This document shows positions 8,793 through 17,364 of a DNA stretch of 64,000 nt, one piece after another. The notes beneath the pieces were generated by a model. It had not been told where the DNA came from, ran no database searches, and was given only the letters and a program-made list of their open reading frames with translations. This DNA comes from Burkholderia sp. Ac-20365 (GTDB lineage Bacteria; Pseudomonadota; Gammaproteobacteria; Burkholderiales; Burkholderiaceae), in contig NZ_JAAGPI010000001.1 of NCBI RefSeq assembly GCF_017104715.1, forward strand, positions 496,001 through 560,000. The letters are read 5' to 3'. Position numbers and translations under genes: made by a program. Each line of letters begins with the position of its first letter. Position 1 is the first letter of the stretch.

Positions 8793-9530
8793 TTTTTTTG
8801 TCTTGCGACGCTGGGATGGTCTGCTTTTGTCGTCGCTGGCATCCGCGTTTTGTCTTGCCTACTTCAAGCGTTGCCCCTGTGCGGGGCGGCACTTACTTTC
8901 TTTGCCGCCGCAAAGAAAGTAAGCAAAGAAAGCGGGCTAACACCGCCCGTTCTTGACCACCGCCTGAGGGCCCCCAACGGGTCCTCTCCTTCACACGGCG
9001 TTCTGCCATTCACTGCCCGTTGCTAGCGCTCCGAACGGACGCCTCACCCACTCCAATCACCCGTAACGCAGCAAACGGCAGCGACTGGTTACGGCCGCCC
9101 AGGTGGCAAACTGTGTGTAGGTCGTAGTGCTTCACACCTCAGCGCTCTTACGACACCGACGGTGTTTTTCAGTCCGGAGTGAAGCGCACACCGCGCGAAA
9201 GCCGACACACAGTTTGCCGCTATAGAACGGGAGCGATTTGATCGCGTATGTGGTGACGCGGGAGTGTGAAGCGGGTGATGAGCCGATTCGAAGCGTTGGC
9301 AACGGGCGGGGACTGAGAGGTTGCCTTGTGAAGTGGAGGACCCGTTGGGGGCCCTCAGGCGGAGGTCAAGAACGGGCGGTGTTAGCCCGCTTTCTTTGCT
9401 TACTTTCTTTGCGGCGGCAAAGAAAGTAAGTGCCGCCCCGCACAGGGGCGACGCGTGAAGCACGAAGGCATAACGCGGATGCCAGCGAAAACCGCAAAAA
9501 ACCAAACCAAAGCGTCGCAAGACAAAAAAA
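8793..9530. repeat. Composite intergenic repeat A with long inverted arms
   Basis: A 738-bp element in the 893-bp gap between the aminotransferase start and the ghrA stop. Its ends, 8793-8812 and 9511-9530, are perfect 20-bp inverted repeats (seven Ts followed by GTCTTGCGACGCT). Further inside are about 190-bp imperfect inverted arms containing GCTGGCATCCGCG, CCTGTGCGGGGCGGCA, a double AAGAAAGTAAG block and CCTGAGGGCCCCCAACGG. The core (about 8986-9337) carries a second inverted repeat, GGCAAACTGTGTGTAGG at 9105-9121 against 9202-9218 with one mismatch, and CCGTAAC/GTTACGG at 9061-9067/9088-9094. The same arrangement occurs at 52238-53104. No transposase is present. Open frames across it are by-products of the arms. 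Confidence 0.9.
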
Positions 9531-9533
9531 CAC

Positions 9534-10460
9534 CTAATACCCTCGCTTCCGATCAACCTCCCCAACCATCCCCAACCCCTGCCGCCAAAGGCGAATATTC
9601 TCCACCACCACATCAACAGCCGTCTCAGGCCGGGTAGCACTGGCAATATGCGGAGTAATCCGCACCCGCGGATGCATCCAGAAAGGATGCGCTTCCGGCA
9701 AAGGCTCCGGATCAGTCACATCGAGAATGGCATTCTGCAACTGCCCGCTATCAAGCGCATCAAGCAGATCCTGCTGATTAACCTGCGGCCCCCGCCCGAC
9801 ATTAATAAAAGAAGCCCCCTTCGGCAGCCCGCCGAACACACGCTTATCGAGCATGCCACGCGTGGCATCAGTCAGCGGCAGCAGACAAACCAGCACATCC
9901 GTGCGAGCCAGAAACGCATCAAGCCCCTCAACACCCGCAAAACATTCGACACCCTCAATCCGATGCTCAGACCGACTCCACCCGGCACACGGAAACCCAA
10001 ACAACCGCAAACGCTCCAGCACCGCCGTGCCGAGCATCCCAAGTCCCAACACGCCAACGCGCCGCGTCGAAGCCGCACGCACGGGCATCTCGCGCCACAC
10101 GCGCTGTCGTTGCTGCAGGCCATAGTCGAACAGATCGCGATGAATCGTCAGCACGGCCTGCGTCACATACTCGACCATGCCCTCGACTATCCCCGGTTCG
10201 ATCATCCGCACGACAGCGATATGCGGCGGCACGCGCGACAGATCGAACTGATCGATGCCCGCGCCCACCGAGAAGATCACTTCGAGATTCGGCAGCGTGC
10301 GCGCCGGATCCTCAGGCGGTTGCCATGCGGCCAGATAGCGAACATCGGCGGGATCGCCGATATCCGGCCATAAACGAAACGGAACCTCAGGCGCCTTTTG
10401 CGCAAACCATTGCGCCCATTGCTTGCCGCGCTCGGGGTCGGCCTTGTAGAGAAGCGTCAT
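9534..10460 (-). CDS. ghrA: Glyoxylate/hydroxypyruvate reductase A
   Basis: 308-residue D-2-hydroxyacid dehydrogenase that reduces glyoxylate or hydroxypyruvate with NAD(P)H. The Rossmann motif GLGMLG is near residue 140, and the catalytic triad is visible as Arg in NVGRGPQ, Glu in DPEPLPEAHPFW and His in ITPHIASAT. The N-terminus (LLYKADPERGKQWAQWF) resembles E. coli GhrA rather than GhrB or PdxB. The start is three bases from the stop of the upstream GNAT gene, so the two are co-transcribed. Its stop codon lies four bases from the end of composite repeat A. Confidence 0.88.
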   Translation of the reverse strand: MTLLYKADPERGKQWAQWFAQKAPEVPFRLWPDIGDPADVRYLAAWQPPEDPARTLPNLEVIFSVGAGIDQFDLSRVPPHIAVVRMIEPGIVEGMVEYVTQAVLTIHRDLFDYGLQQRQRVWREMPVRAASTRRVGVLGLGMLGTAVLERLRLFGFPCAGWSRSEHRIEGVECFAGVEGLDAFLARTDVLVCLLPLTDATRGMLDKRVFGGLPKGASFINVGRGPQVNQQDLLDALDSGQLQNAILDVTDPEPLPEAHPFWMHPRVRITPHIASATRPETAVDVVVENIRLWRQGLGMVGEVDRKRGY

Positions 10461-10463
10461 GAT

Positions 10464-11345
10464 TTAACCAAGTGCCTGATTGACGATAGCGAACTGCACA
10501 ACGGAAGCATCGTGCGCCGGCGTGCCGTTGCGCGACATCTTGATGACCGTGTCGACGCGCGGCATCCCAAGTACTTCCAGCCACGGCGTAAGGCCGCTGT
10601 CGCCGGGTGTGTCGATGCGCGTGAAGGCGTTCGCGTTCGCCGCAAGGCAGTGAGCAATCAGCGCCTGCGCGTCGCGCGCCGTATCGTCGGCGGAGCGGAG
10701 CGTGACGACCGGGCCAATTGCATGTCCGCGACCGAACGGCCGCAGCAGCGCGAAACCGTGTACTTCGCCGCTGCGTTCCAATACAACGCCTTGCGCAATT
10801 TCCAGCAACGCAGGCAACAGTGCCCCGCGATCAAGGCCGCTCGCGCACGACGCGAGTTCGATCAGGCGCGGTGTGTCGGCGGGTTGCAGCGGGCGCAGCC
10901 GTTCGTCGGGTGCAAGTGTGATCTGCGGCACGCGAAAATCGGCGGACTGGTGCTGGTTGATCGTGCCGATCGCGCTGAAGCCCAGCTTTTCATACAGCGG
11001 CTGACCGGCTGGCGTAGCGTGCAATACCGTGGTCCGTGGCCCCAGCGCTTCGAGCAGACGTTCCATCAACTCGCGTCCAATCCCGCGTCCTTGCTGGTCC
11101 GGCGCGACGATCACCATGCCAAGCGATGCGCCGTCCTCGCCATACTTCCAGCACAGCGCCGTGCCGACGATGCGCTCGCCGCTCAGCGCCACAAAGCCGC
11201 TGCCCGCATCGGCGACGAAGCGCCAGTCTTCGGCACGATGCGGCCATTTGACCTCCAGCGACAGCGCATGCGCGGCAGCAATGTCGTCGCGCGTGAAAGG
11301 CCGGTAGGTGGCGGCAAGCGTTGAAAGCGGTTCGGACACGGACAC
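10464..11345 (-). CDS. GNAT family N-acetyltransferase, probably with a duplicated fold
   Basis: 293-residue acetyltransferase. The first half has a complete GNAT acetyl-CoA site, with the core strand ASLGMVIVAPDQQGRGIG and the QGRGIGREL loop; the second half contains a weaker related fold (ACASGLDRGALL through the C-terminus), as in double-GNAT proteins. The start is GTG at 11343-11345 with GAGGAG just upstream. It is the first gene of a two-gene unit with ghrA. The acceptor substrate is unknown. Confidence 0.8.
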   Translation of the reverse strand: MSVSEPLSTLAATYRPFTRDDIAAAHALSLEVKWPHRAEDWRFVADAGSGFVALSGERIVGTALCWKYGEDGASLGMVIVAPDQQGRGIGRELMERLLEALGPRTTVLHATPAGQPLYEKLGFSAIGTINQHQSADFRVPQITLAPDERLRPLQPADTPRLIELASCASGLDRGALLPALLEIAQGVVLERSGEVHGFALLRPFGRGHAIGPVVTLRSADDTARDAQALIAHCLAANANAFTRIDTPGDSGLTPWLEVLGMPRVDTVIKMSRNGTPAHDASVVQFAIVNQALG

Positions 11346-11550
11346 GAAGGGCTCCTCGGGCAGGAATATACGAGCGTCACTGTGTCATTTCACGGGCGCG
11401 GCGGCTAGGACGATCCTGTTGCAACCGACGCCCGCGCGGGCCGTTTTGCGCACCGCCGCAAACGCAAGCGGGATGCTGCGGGCGGCGCCAACAGCACGCT
11501 CAATGCGACCTATCATGGTAAGGACAGCATTATCAGCGCAGGAGCCCATC

Positions 11551-11715
11551 ATGCCCTCCAATCCATCCGCTGAGCCGACCGGCAAGCCTGTCGACCCCGC
11601 GCAAACCTCATCCGGCAAGCCGCCGGTCAAGCCCGCGAAAGACGACCTTCCCGACGCCGACGCGGCCGAGCCCGTCCCGCACGAGCATCTTCCGAGCCGA
11701 AGCGACGATAACTGA
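11551..11715 (+). CDS. Small proline-rich hypothetical protein
   Basis: 54-residue protein, strongly polar and rich in proline, aspartate and lysine, with no hydrophobic core and no cysteine, so it is probably disordered. An AGGAG lies about six bases before ATG 11551. It precedes the UspA-type gene by 63 bp on the same strand, which suggests a stress-related context. I do not recognise a family. Confidence 0.6.
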   Translation: MPSNPSAEPTGKPVDPAQTSSGKPPVKPAKDDLPDADAAEPVPHEHLPSRSDDN

Positions 11716-11778
11716 CGCGCCCCGCAACGCGCCGTTCAGGCAAGGCTCGCTCCGGTTCTGACCGGAAGGGAGCGAATC

Positions 11779-12264
11779 ATGGAGAACATCCTCGCAGCTT
11801 ATGACGGCTCGCCGTCCGCGCGCCACGCGGTCGCGTTCGCGGTCGATCTGGCCAAACGCTTCGACGCGCGGCTGCACGTGCTCGTCGTCGCGCGCGCGCC
11901 GGACTGGGGCGCGATCGAGCTGGAAAGAAAGGAAATGGTCGACTTCGAGTTGCGTCACGCAACAGAAGTGCTCGACGACATCAAGGCCAAACTCACGTCG
12001 TCGAACGATCGCGCGGAGTTCGATCTGGTGATCGGCCAGCCGGCGAAAGAGATCGTTTTGTATGCGGAGCAGCATGCGATCGATCATCTCGTCGTCGGGC
12101 ATCGCGGCCATACGCCGTTCGATCGCTGGCTGATCGGCTCCGTCGCGCGTCAGGTGCTGGCCTATGCGCCGTGTGCCGTGACGATCGTGCGCGATCCGGC
12201 ATCGATGAAAAAGCGGCACGCGAAAACAGAGCAACACGCAGCTGATGAAGCGCCGTTCGTCTGA
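11779..12264 (+). CDS. Universal stress protein, UspA family
   Basis: 161-residue cytoplasmic protein with the UspA alpha/beta fold. It begins with the typical strand ILAAYDGSPSARHAV, which places the ATP-contacting Asp, and ends with the nucleotide-binding pattern G-2X-G-9X-G-S (VVGHRGHTPFDRWLIGS), so it belongs to the ATP-binding subgroup. A short charged tail follows (KKRHAKTEQ). ATG 11779 has a purine-rich GGAAGGGAG upstream. Convergent with the next gene. Confidence 0.88.
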   Translation: MENILAAYDGSPSARHAVAFAVDLAKRFDARLHVLVVARAPDWGAIELERKEMVDFELRHATEVLDDIKAKLTSSNDRAEFDLVIGQPAKEIVLYAEQHAIDHLVVGHRGHTPFDRWLIGSVARQVLAYAPCAVTIVRDPASMKKRHAKTEQHAADEAPFV

Positions 12265-12283
12265 AGGGTGAAGTGGGATCGCT

Positions 12284-12574
12284 TCAGGCGCCGGTTTGCG
12301 CGAAATCCTGCAAGCAGGCAGGCGCATCGGGCCGCGTGCTGAAGCGCGGCTCGTCGATCCATGCTGCGAGCCAGTCGTGAAACCGACCCCAGTCATCGGC
12401 GAGATCGAGTTCGCGCGAGCCCGGTCCGGCGCGGCCGCCGTCGCCGACCCACGCGTACACCGTCCGCGTGCCGCTCCACCATGCAATCATGCCGTCGGTC
12501 AGGTCGGCGATCGTGCCGGCGGGCAGCGCCCGTAATAGTTGCGACAGGCGCGCATCGAATTCATCGAATCTCAT
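12284..12574 (-). CDS. Hypothetical protein
   Basis: 96-residue acidic protein starting MRFDEFDARLSQLL, with several tryptophans (AWWSGTRTVYAWVGDGG, DDWGRFHDWLAAWIDEP). No signal peptide or membrane segment. A longer reading upstream exists, but it runs through the neighbouring gene's region and lacks a ribosome-binding site. It follows the 68-residue gene by 10 bp on the same strand, so the two are probably co-transcribed. Function unknown. Confidence 0.55.
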   Translation of the reverse strand: MRFDEFDARLSQLLRALPAGTIADLTDGMIAWWSGTRTVYAWVGDGGRAGPGSRELDLADDWGRFHDWLAAWIDEPRFSTRPDAPACLQDFAQTGA

Positions 12575-12584
12575 GCGCGTCACC

Positions 12585-12791
12585 TCAATGCACGACGCCG
12601 AAGAACGCAATGGCCCCTTCGGCAGGCGTGAGTCCCGCCCTGAAATAGCCCTCGAGCCGCCCGGCCGTCGATTCATTGAGCGTAAAGGGCGGGCGAACGA
12701 GACCGACTGCATAGGCATGGTCGTACCAGTCGCTGATCCATGCGCGCAGATCGATCACATAGAGCGGCAATTCGCTCGAAGCGTCGTCAAA
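12585..12791 (-). CDS. Small hypothetical protein
   Basis: 68-residue protein starting MFDDASSELPLYVIDLRAW. A run of five Gs (CAGGGGGACGC) before ATG 12789-12791 serves as ribosome-binding site and decides this start over one 20 codons upstream. No membrane segment is visible; it contains an aromatic-rich stretch (WISDWYDHAYAVG). First gene of a two-gene unit with the 96-residue unknown. No family recognised. Confidence 0.55.
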   Translation of the reverse strand, partial: FDDASSELPLYVIDLRAWISDWYDHAYAVGLVRPPFTLNESTAGRLEGYFRAGLTPAEGAIAFFGVVH

Positions 12792-13109
12792 CATGTGCGT
12801 CCCCCTGATGCCCGATGAACCGATGCTAGTGAGAAACCGTTGCAAATCCAATCGGCGGCGGCGGAAAGTGGGTTCAGGAAACGCTGATTTGCAGCGTCAG
12901 GATTTCCCTGGCCACGAGCCTGCGATGCGATGAAATACAAGGGTTTTTACGTATCGGAAAAGGCATTCGCGCATACACGGCGTTAAGGATTTCCTGACAC
13001 GCGAATCAGGATGTCACACGCCGGTTTTCCAGTGCGCGCTGACTGCGACATAAAAATGACTCGCAGATCATGGGCCATCGTAACGAACACAACGTAAAGC
13101 CGACGCGTC

Positions 13110-13439
13110 ATGATTGCCTATCTGTCCGAGCGTGAGAATGTCGTGGAGCAGGTCAACCTGCTCTGTCTGCGGTTGTTCGACAGGTGGTGCGAAACGCGCT
13201 GCGTGACGGCGCTCGCGTATCTGATGCACTGTTGGCCGCTGATGGACAGCACGCCCGCTGCGCTGCGGCGTCTGGGCGAAACGATGTGCGATTTGCGGCG
13301 CTATCACGCCGATCAACTCGACGGCGAAGGATTTCAGGCGCTCTGCGAAATGGCCGATCTGATCGAGGAACTCGTCGGGCGGCCGGCGCGCACGGTCAGG
13401 CTGAAGGTGTTCGGCGAAATGCCGGAAGTGGCGGGGTAG
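13110..13439 (+). CDS. Hypothetical protein upstream of the kinase operon
   Basis: 109-residue, largely helical cytoplasmic protein (MIAYLSERENVVEQV to MPEVAG) with five cysteines, including two close together (CETRC). No membrane segment. It lies 137 bp before the hybrid histidine kinase on the same strand. The upstream 258-bp gap holds a TCCTGA/TCAGGA inverted repeat (12992-12997/13006-13011) that could be an operator. I do not recognise a family. Confidence 0.55.
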   Translation: MIAYLSERENVVEQVNLLCLRLFDRWCETRCVTALAYLMHCWPLMDSTPAALRRLGETMCDLRRYHADQLDGEGFQALCEMADLIEELVGRPARTVRLKVFGEMPEVAG

Positions 13440-13485
13440 AAGCACACACGTTTGAAACGCCCGGCGAGTTGCATGCTTCGGGCGT

Positions 13486-13524
13486 ATGGTCCGGGCCGAT
13501 GGTCCGGGCCGATGGACCGGGCTT
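13486..13524 (+). repeat. Three tandem copies of a 13-bp unit
   Basis: ATGGTCCGGGCCG occurs twice without interruption (13486-13498, 13499-13511), followed by a diverged third copy beginning ATGGACCGGGC (13512-13524). It sits in the leader region 53 bp before the hybrid kinase start, where copy-number change could alter expression. Confidence 0.8.
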
Positions 13525-13576
13525 TGGCATCGAGTGCAGAATAGGACAACGAGAACAGCAGCACTCGCGGGGTGAT

Positions 13577-15733
13577 ATGGCTCTCGACAGATTCGACGCA
13601 GGTTTTTGCGGGCTTCGTTACGTGCGGCGCAGCGTGGTGCTGCGCCTGCTCGCGACGGTGCTCGCGTTCAGCTGCGCGATCGCGCTGATCCTCACTGCAT
13701 TGCAGCTCTACCGCGACTATCAGCGCGGTGTCGAGCAGATCCAGAATCGTCTCGTCGATATCGATCGCAGCTATCGCGACAGTCTCGGCGAAGCGCTGTG
13801 GCGGCTCGACCAGCCGCAACTGAAGCTGGAACTCGAAGGCATGCTGCGCCTTGCCGATATCCGTGCGGCCGAAGTGCGCGAGCTGCCGTCCGTCAGTTCC
13901 GCGATGGTCGTGAGCGTCGGCCAGCGCATGCCGCGCATGACGATGTCCCGCGAGTTCCCGATCATGTACCGCGTGCAGGACAAGCTCGAGCAGATCGGCA
14001 CGCTGTATGTCGAAGCGACGCTTGCCAATCTCTATCACGACCTGACACGCACCGCGCTCGTGATACTCGTGAGCCAGGGCGCGAATACGTTTCTCGTCGC
14101 GCTGTTCACGTTTTACATTCTGTGGCGGCTCGTGACGCGGCATCTCGCGGCGATTGCGCACAGCGTCAGCGACTACGACTTCCACGAACCGCCGCGCCCG
14201 TTCGTGTTGCAGCGCACGCCGCCGCGCGAGCCGGACGAACTGGACCGCGTGGTGTCGGCGTTCAACGCCATGGGCATGGGCCTGCATCGCGCGTATCTCG
14301 ACGAACGCGAGGCCGCTGTCGAACGTGAAGCGCGGCATATGGCGGAAGCGGCCAATCGCGCGAAAGGCGAATTCCTCGCGAACCTGAGCCATGAATTGCG
14401 TACGCCGCTCAACGGCATTCTCGGCTACGCGCAGATTCTCGGACGCGACAGCACGCTAAGTGCGCGCCAGCGCGACGGCGTCGCGGTGATCCAGCAAAGC
14501 GGCGAGCATCTGCTGACGTTGATCGACGAGACGCTCGATTTCGCGAAAGTCGAAGCAGGCAAGCTGCGCATCGAAATCTGCGACGTGCCGCTCGAAGGTC
14601 TGGTCGATTCGATCCGCGAAATCATCGCTGTGAAGGCCGAACAGCGCCGGCTCGCCTTCAAATGCACGGTCGCCGCCGATGCGCCGTGCGGCGTGCGTGC
14701 CGACGAGCATCGCCTGCGTCAGGTGTTGCTCAATCTGCTGTCGAACGCGGTGAAGTTCACCGATGCGGGCGAGGTGCGCCTCGTCATCCGGTGCGGCGAA
14801 AACGGCGCGGTCCGCTTCGAGGTGCACGACACGGGCATCGGTATTGCCGCCGTGCATCACGAGAAGATCTTCATGCCGTTCGAGCAGGCGGGCGGCGCGG
14901 AACGCCGCGCTGGTGGAACGGGCCTGGGCCTCGCGATCAGCCGGCAGTTCGTGCGCGCGATGGGCGGCGAAGTGAAAGTGGAAAGCGAACCGGGTCGCGG
15001 CAGCATGTTCTGGTTCGAGCTGCCGCCCGCGCTCGTGGAGCCAGACGCGGCGCGTGCGGCTAGCCGGGCCGCGGTTGTCACGGGCTACGCGGGACCGCGC
15101 CGCAAGGTGCTCGTGATCGACGACGTGCAGGTCAACCGGCTGGTGATGACGGAACTGCTGGCGCGCATCGGCTTCGCCGCCATCGAGGCAGCGAACGGCA
15201 CCGACGGCATCGCCATCGCGCAACGCGAGCGGCCCGATCTGATTCTCACGGATATCGTGATGCCCGGCATCGACGGTCTGGAGGTCACGCGCCGTCTGCG
15301 CGCGATGTCGGCTTTCGCTCGCACGCCGATCATCGCAATCTCCGCGTCGCCGTTCGGCGTGGACGGTGCGAAGAGTCTCGAAGCGGGCGCGAACGCGTTC
15401 ATCAGCAAGCCCGTCGATTTCGATGTGCTGCTGGCGCGGATCGCTTCGGTGCTCGGCATCGAGTGGATCTATGCGGTTGTGCAGCAGGATGCGATGTCCG
15501 ATTTGCCGTTGACGTTCCCCGCCGGCATGTCCGCGCGAGCGCTGAGCGAACTGCATCAGCTCGCACGTGACGGCAACATGAGCGGCATCGCGCAATGGTC
15601 GGAGCGGATTGCCGCGAGCGATCCGTCATACGCGGTGTTCGCGGCGCGGCTGCGTCAACTGGCGCGAGCGTATCAGTCGAAAGCGATCCTGCAACTGGTC
15701 GAGCGGTATCTCGAAGGGAACACGGCATCATGA
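13577..15733 (+). CDS. Membrane-bound hybrid sensor histidine kinase
   Basis: 718-residue hybrid kinase. Order: cytoplasmic start, membrane helix about residues 20-44, a roughly 115-residue periplasmic sensor, second membrane helix about 160-186, a linker with a short coiled stretch, HisKA with phosphoacceptor His272 in NLSHELRTP, HATPase with N box LLNLLSNAVKFT and GTGLGLAIS, then a C-terminal receiver with Asp559 in LTDIVMPG. About 80 residues follow the receiver; no histidine-phosphotransfer motif is evident. The start at ATG 13577 places the first helix correctly; longer readings lack membrane logic. Its stop overlaps the next gene by four bases (ATGA), so the kinase genes are translationally coupled. 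Confidence 0.92.
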   Translation: MALDRFDAGFCGLRYVRRSVVLRLLATVLAFSCAIALILTALQLYRDYQRGVEQIQNRLVDIDRSYRDSLGEALWRLDQPQLKLELEGMLRLADIRAAEVRELPSVSSAMVVSVGQRMPRMTMSREFPIMYRVQDKLEQIGTLYVEATLANLYHDLTRTALVILVSQGANTFLVALFTFYILWRLVTRHLAAIAHSVSDYDFHEPPRPFVLQRTPPREPDELDRVVSAFNAMGMGLHRAYLDEREAAVEREARHMAEAANRAKGEFLANLSHELRTPLNGILGYAQILGRDSTLSARQRDGVAVIQQSGEHLLTLIDETLDFAKVEAGKLRIEICDVPLEGLVDSIREIIAVKAEQRRLAFKCTVAADAPCGVRADEHRLRQVLLNLLSNAVKFTDAGEVRLVIRCGENGAVRFEVHDTGIGIAAVHHEKIFMPFEQAGGAERRAGGTGLGLAISRQFVRAMGGEVKVESEPGRGSMFWFELPPALVEPDAARAASRAAVVTGYAGPRRKVLVIDDVQVNRLVMTELLARIGFAAIEAANGTDGIAIAQRERPDLILTDIVMPGIDGLEVTRRLRAMSAFARTPIIAISASPFGVDGAKSLEAGANAFISKPVDFDVLLARIASVLGIEWIYAVVQQDAMSDLPLTFPAGMSARALSELHQLARDGNMSGIAQWSERIAASDPSYAVFAARLRQLARAYQSKAILQLVERYLEGNTAS

Positions 15734-17364
15734 GCCAGCTCGCCGCGTCCACTGCCACTTCGGGAACGATCCTGATCGTCGACGACACGCCCGCCAATCT
15801 GGGCGTGGTGGTCGACAGTCTCGAGGCGCGCGGCATCCGCGTGCTGGTTGCGCTCGATGGCATCGAGGCGCTGGAGCGCGCAGCGTTCGCGCAACCGGAT
15901 CTGATCCTGCTCGATGTGAAGATGCCAGGCATCGACGGTTTCGAAACCTGTCGCCGGCTCAAGCGTGACGAACGCACGCGCGATATCGCGGTGATTTTCA
16001 TGACTTCTCTGACGGGCAACGAAGACCGCGTGGAAGGCTTTTCCGCAGGCGGCGTCGATTATGTGACCAAGCCGCTGCGAGTCGACGAAATGCTTGCGCG
16101 CGTCGGCGTGCATCTCGAACTGCGCGCAATGCACAAGCAACTGGTCGCGCAAAACCGGCAACTGCTTGCCGAAGTCGTCGTGCGCAAGGATACGGAAGCG
16201 GCGCTCAAGCAGGCGCGCGACGATCTCGAACGGCGCGTCGCGTTGCGCACGGAAGAACTGGCGCGTGCCAATGCGAACCTGCAGGCGCAGATCGACGAGC
16301 GACGCCGCGCGGAAGCTCGCGTGCAGGCAAGCGAAGCGCGCTTTCGGGCGATCGTCGAAACGAGTCCTGTGCCGCTGTGCATCACGTCGATGCCGGACGG
16401 TCGCATCCTGTACACGAATGCGCCGCTGCGTGCGCTGTTCGGCATGGATGACGGCGTCGCGCTGAAGGTCGCCAACATCGCGGACTTCTACGCCGACCCG
16501 ATGGAGCGCGAACGGCTGATCGGGCATCTGCGAACGGAAGGCAGTTTGCGCGATACCGAAGTCTGCTTCCGGCGTCCCGACGGCACGCAGTTCTGGGCGA
16601 TGGCGACCGCGCGCGTCGCAACCTACGACGACTCGCCTGCCATCTATGTGGGCATGAACGACATCACCGGGCGCAAGCGGATCGAGCAGGAACTGGTCGA
16701 ATCGCGCGAGCAGCAACGCGAACTTTCTGCGTACATGGAAGCGATTCGCGAAGAGGAAAGAAAGCGCATCGCGATGGAAATTCACGACGAACTCGGCCAG
16801 TTGCTGACGGCGCTGAAGATGGATGTGTCGCTGCTGAAAATGCGCCTCGCGTACGATCCCGAAGCGACCAAAAAGGCCGACGATATGCGCGAACTCGTCG
16901 AAGGCACGATCTGGATGGTGCGCAACGTCGCGAGCCATTTGCGGCCAGCAGCGCTCAACTTCGGCATCGTGTCGGCGCTCGAATGGCTGGTCGACGAATT
17001 CAACCGGCGCAATGCGATTCCCTGCGAACTGCGTATCGAAGGCGGCGAACCCGCGCTGTCGGATGCACATGCGACAGCTGTGTTCCGCATCGTGCAGGCG
17101 TCGCTGACCAACGTCGCGCGTCATGCGAACGCGACGCGTGTGGACGTGTCGCTGATTTCGACCACCAGCAAGCTCGAACTGCACGTGCGCGACAACGGCT
17201 GCGGCTTCGACCGGCATCCCGCGCATCGCGAGTACTCGTACGGCCTGCTCGGCATGAACGAGCGCGCGCGCCTGATTGGCGCGACGCTGTCGATCGACAG
17301 CGCGCCGGGCGCGGGCACGACGGTTTCGATTCACATGCCGCTCGATGGCGGCCCAAAAACATGA
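15730..17364 (+). CDS. Receiver-PAS-HisKA_3 soluble sensor kinase
   Basis: 544-residue cytoplasmic protein. An N-terminal receiver has Asp62 in LLDVKMPG; a coiled-coil linker (about residues 140-200) leads to a PAS domain (RFRAIVETSPVPLC onward, with a PAC-like end at YVGMNDITGRKR); then comes a NarX/DegS-type kinase with His352 in AMEIHDELGQ and an ATPase ending in YGLLGMNERARL. It has no membrane segment, so its input is probably phosphorylation of Asp62 by the upstream kinase plus a PAS signal. ATGA overlaps join it to the genes on both sides. HisKA_3 kinases pair with NarL-type regulators, and such a gene follows directly. Confidence 0.92.
   Translation: MSQLAASTATSGTILIVDDTPANLGVVVDSLEARGIRVLVALDGIEALERAAFAQPDLILLDVKMPGIDGFETCRRLKRDERTRDIAVIFMTSLTGNEDRVEGFSAGGVDYVTKPLRVDEMLARVGVHLELRAMHKQLVAQNRQLLAEVVVRKDTEAALKQARDDLERRVALRTEELARANANLQAQIDERRRAEARVQASEARFRAIVETSPVPLCITSMPDGRILYTNAPLRALFGMDDGVALKVANIADFYADPMERERLIGHLRTEGSLRDTEVCFRRPDGTQFWAMATARVATYDDSPAIYVGMNDITGRKRIEQELVESREQQRELSAYMEAIREEERKRIAMEIHDELGQLLTALKMDVSLLKMRLAYDPEATKKADDMRELVEGTIWMVRNVASHLRPAALNFGIVSALEWLVDEFNRRNAIPCELRIEGGEPALSDAHATAVFRIVQASLTNVARHANATRVDVSLISTTSKLELHVRDNGCGFDRHPAHREYSYGLLGMNERARLIGATLSIDSAPGAGTTVSIHMPLDGGPKT

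Noticed and set aside
8778..9646. Open frames across repeat A that encode LCGAALTFFAAAKK-like peptides on both strands
   Set aside because: They follow the inverted arms on both strands with the same peptide, lack proper ribosome-binding sites and change with each copy; they are by-products of the repeat.
12992..13011. TCCTGA-N8-TCAGGA inverted repeat
   Set aside because: Short dyads of this size are expected by chance; kept only as a note in the adjacent gene entry.
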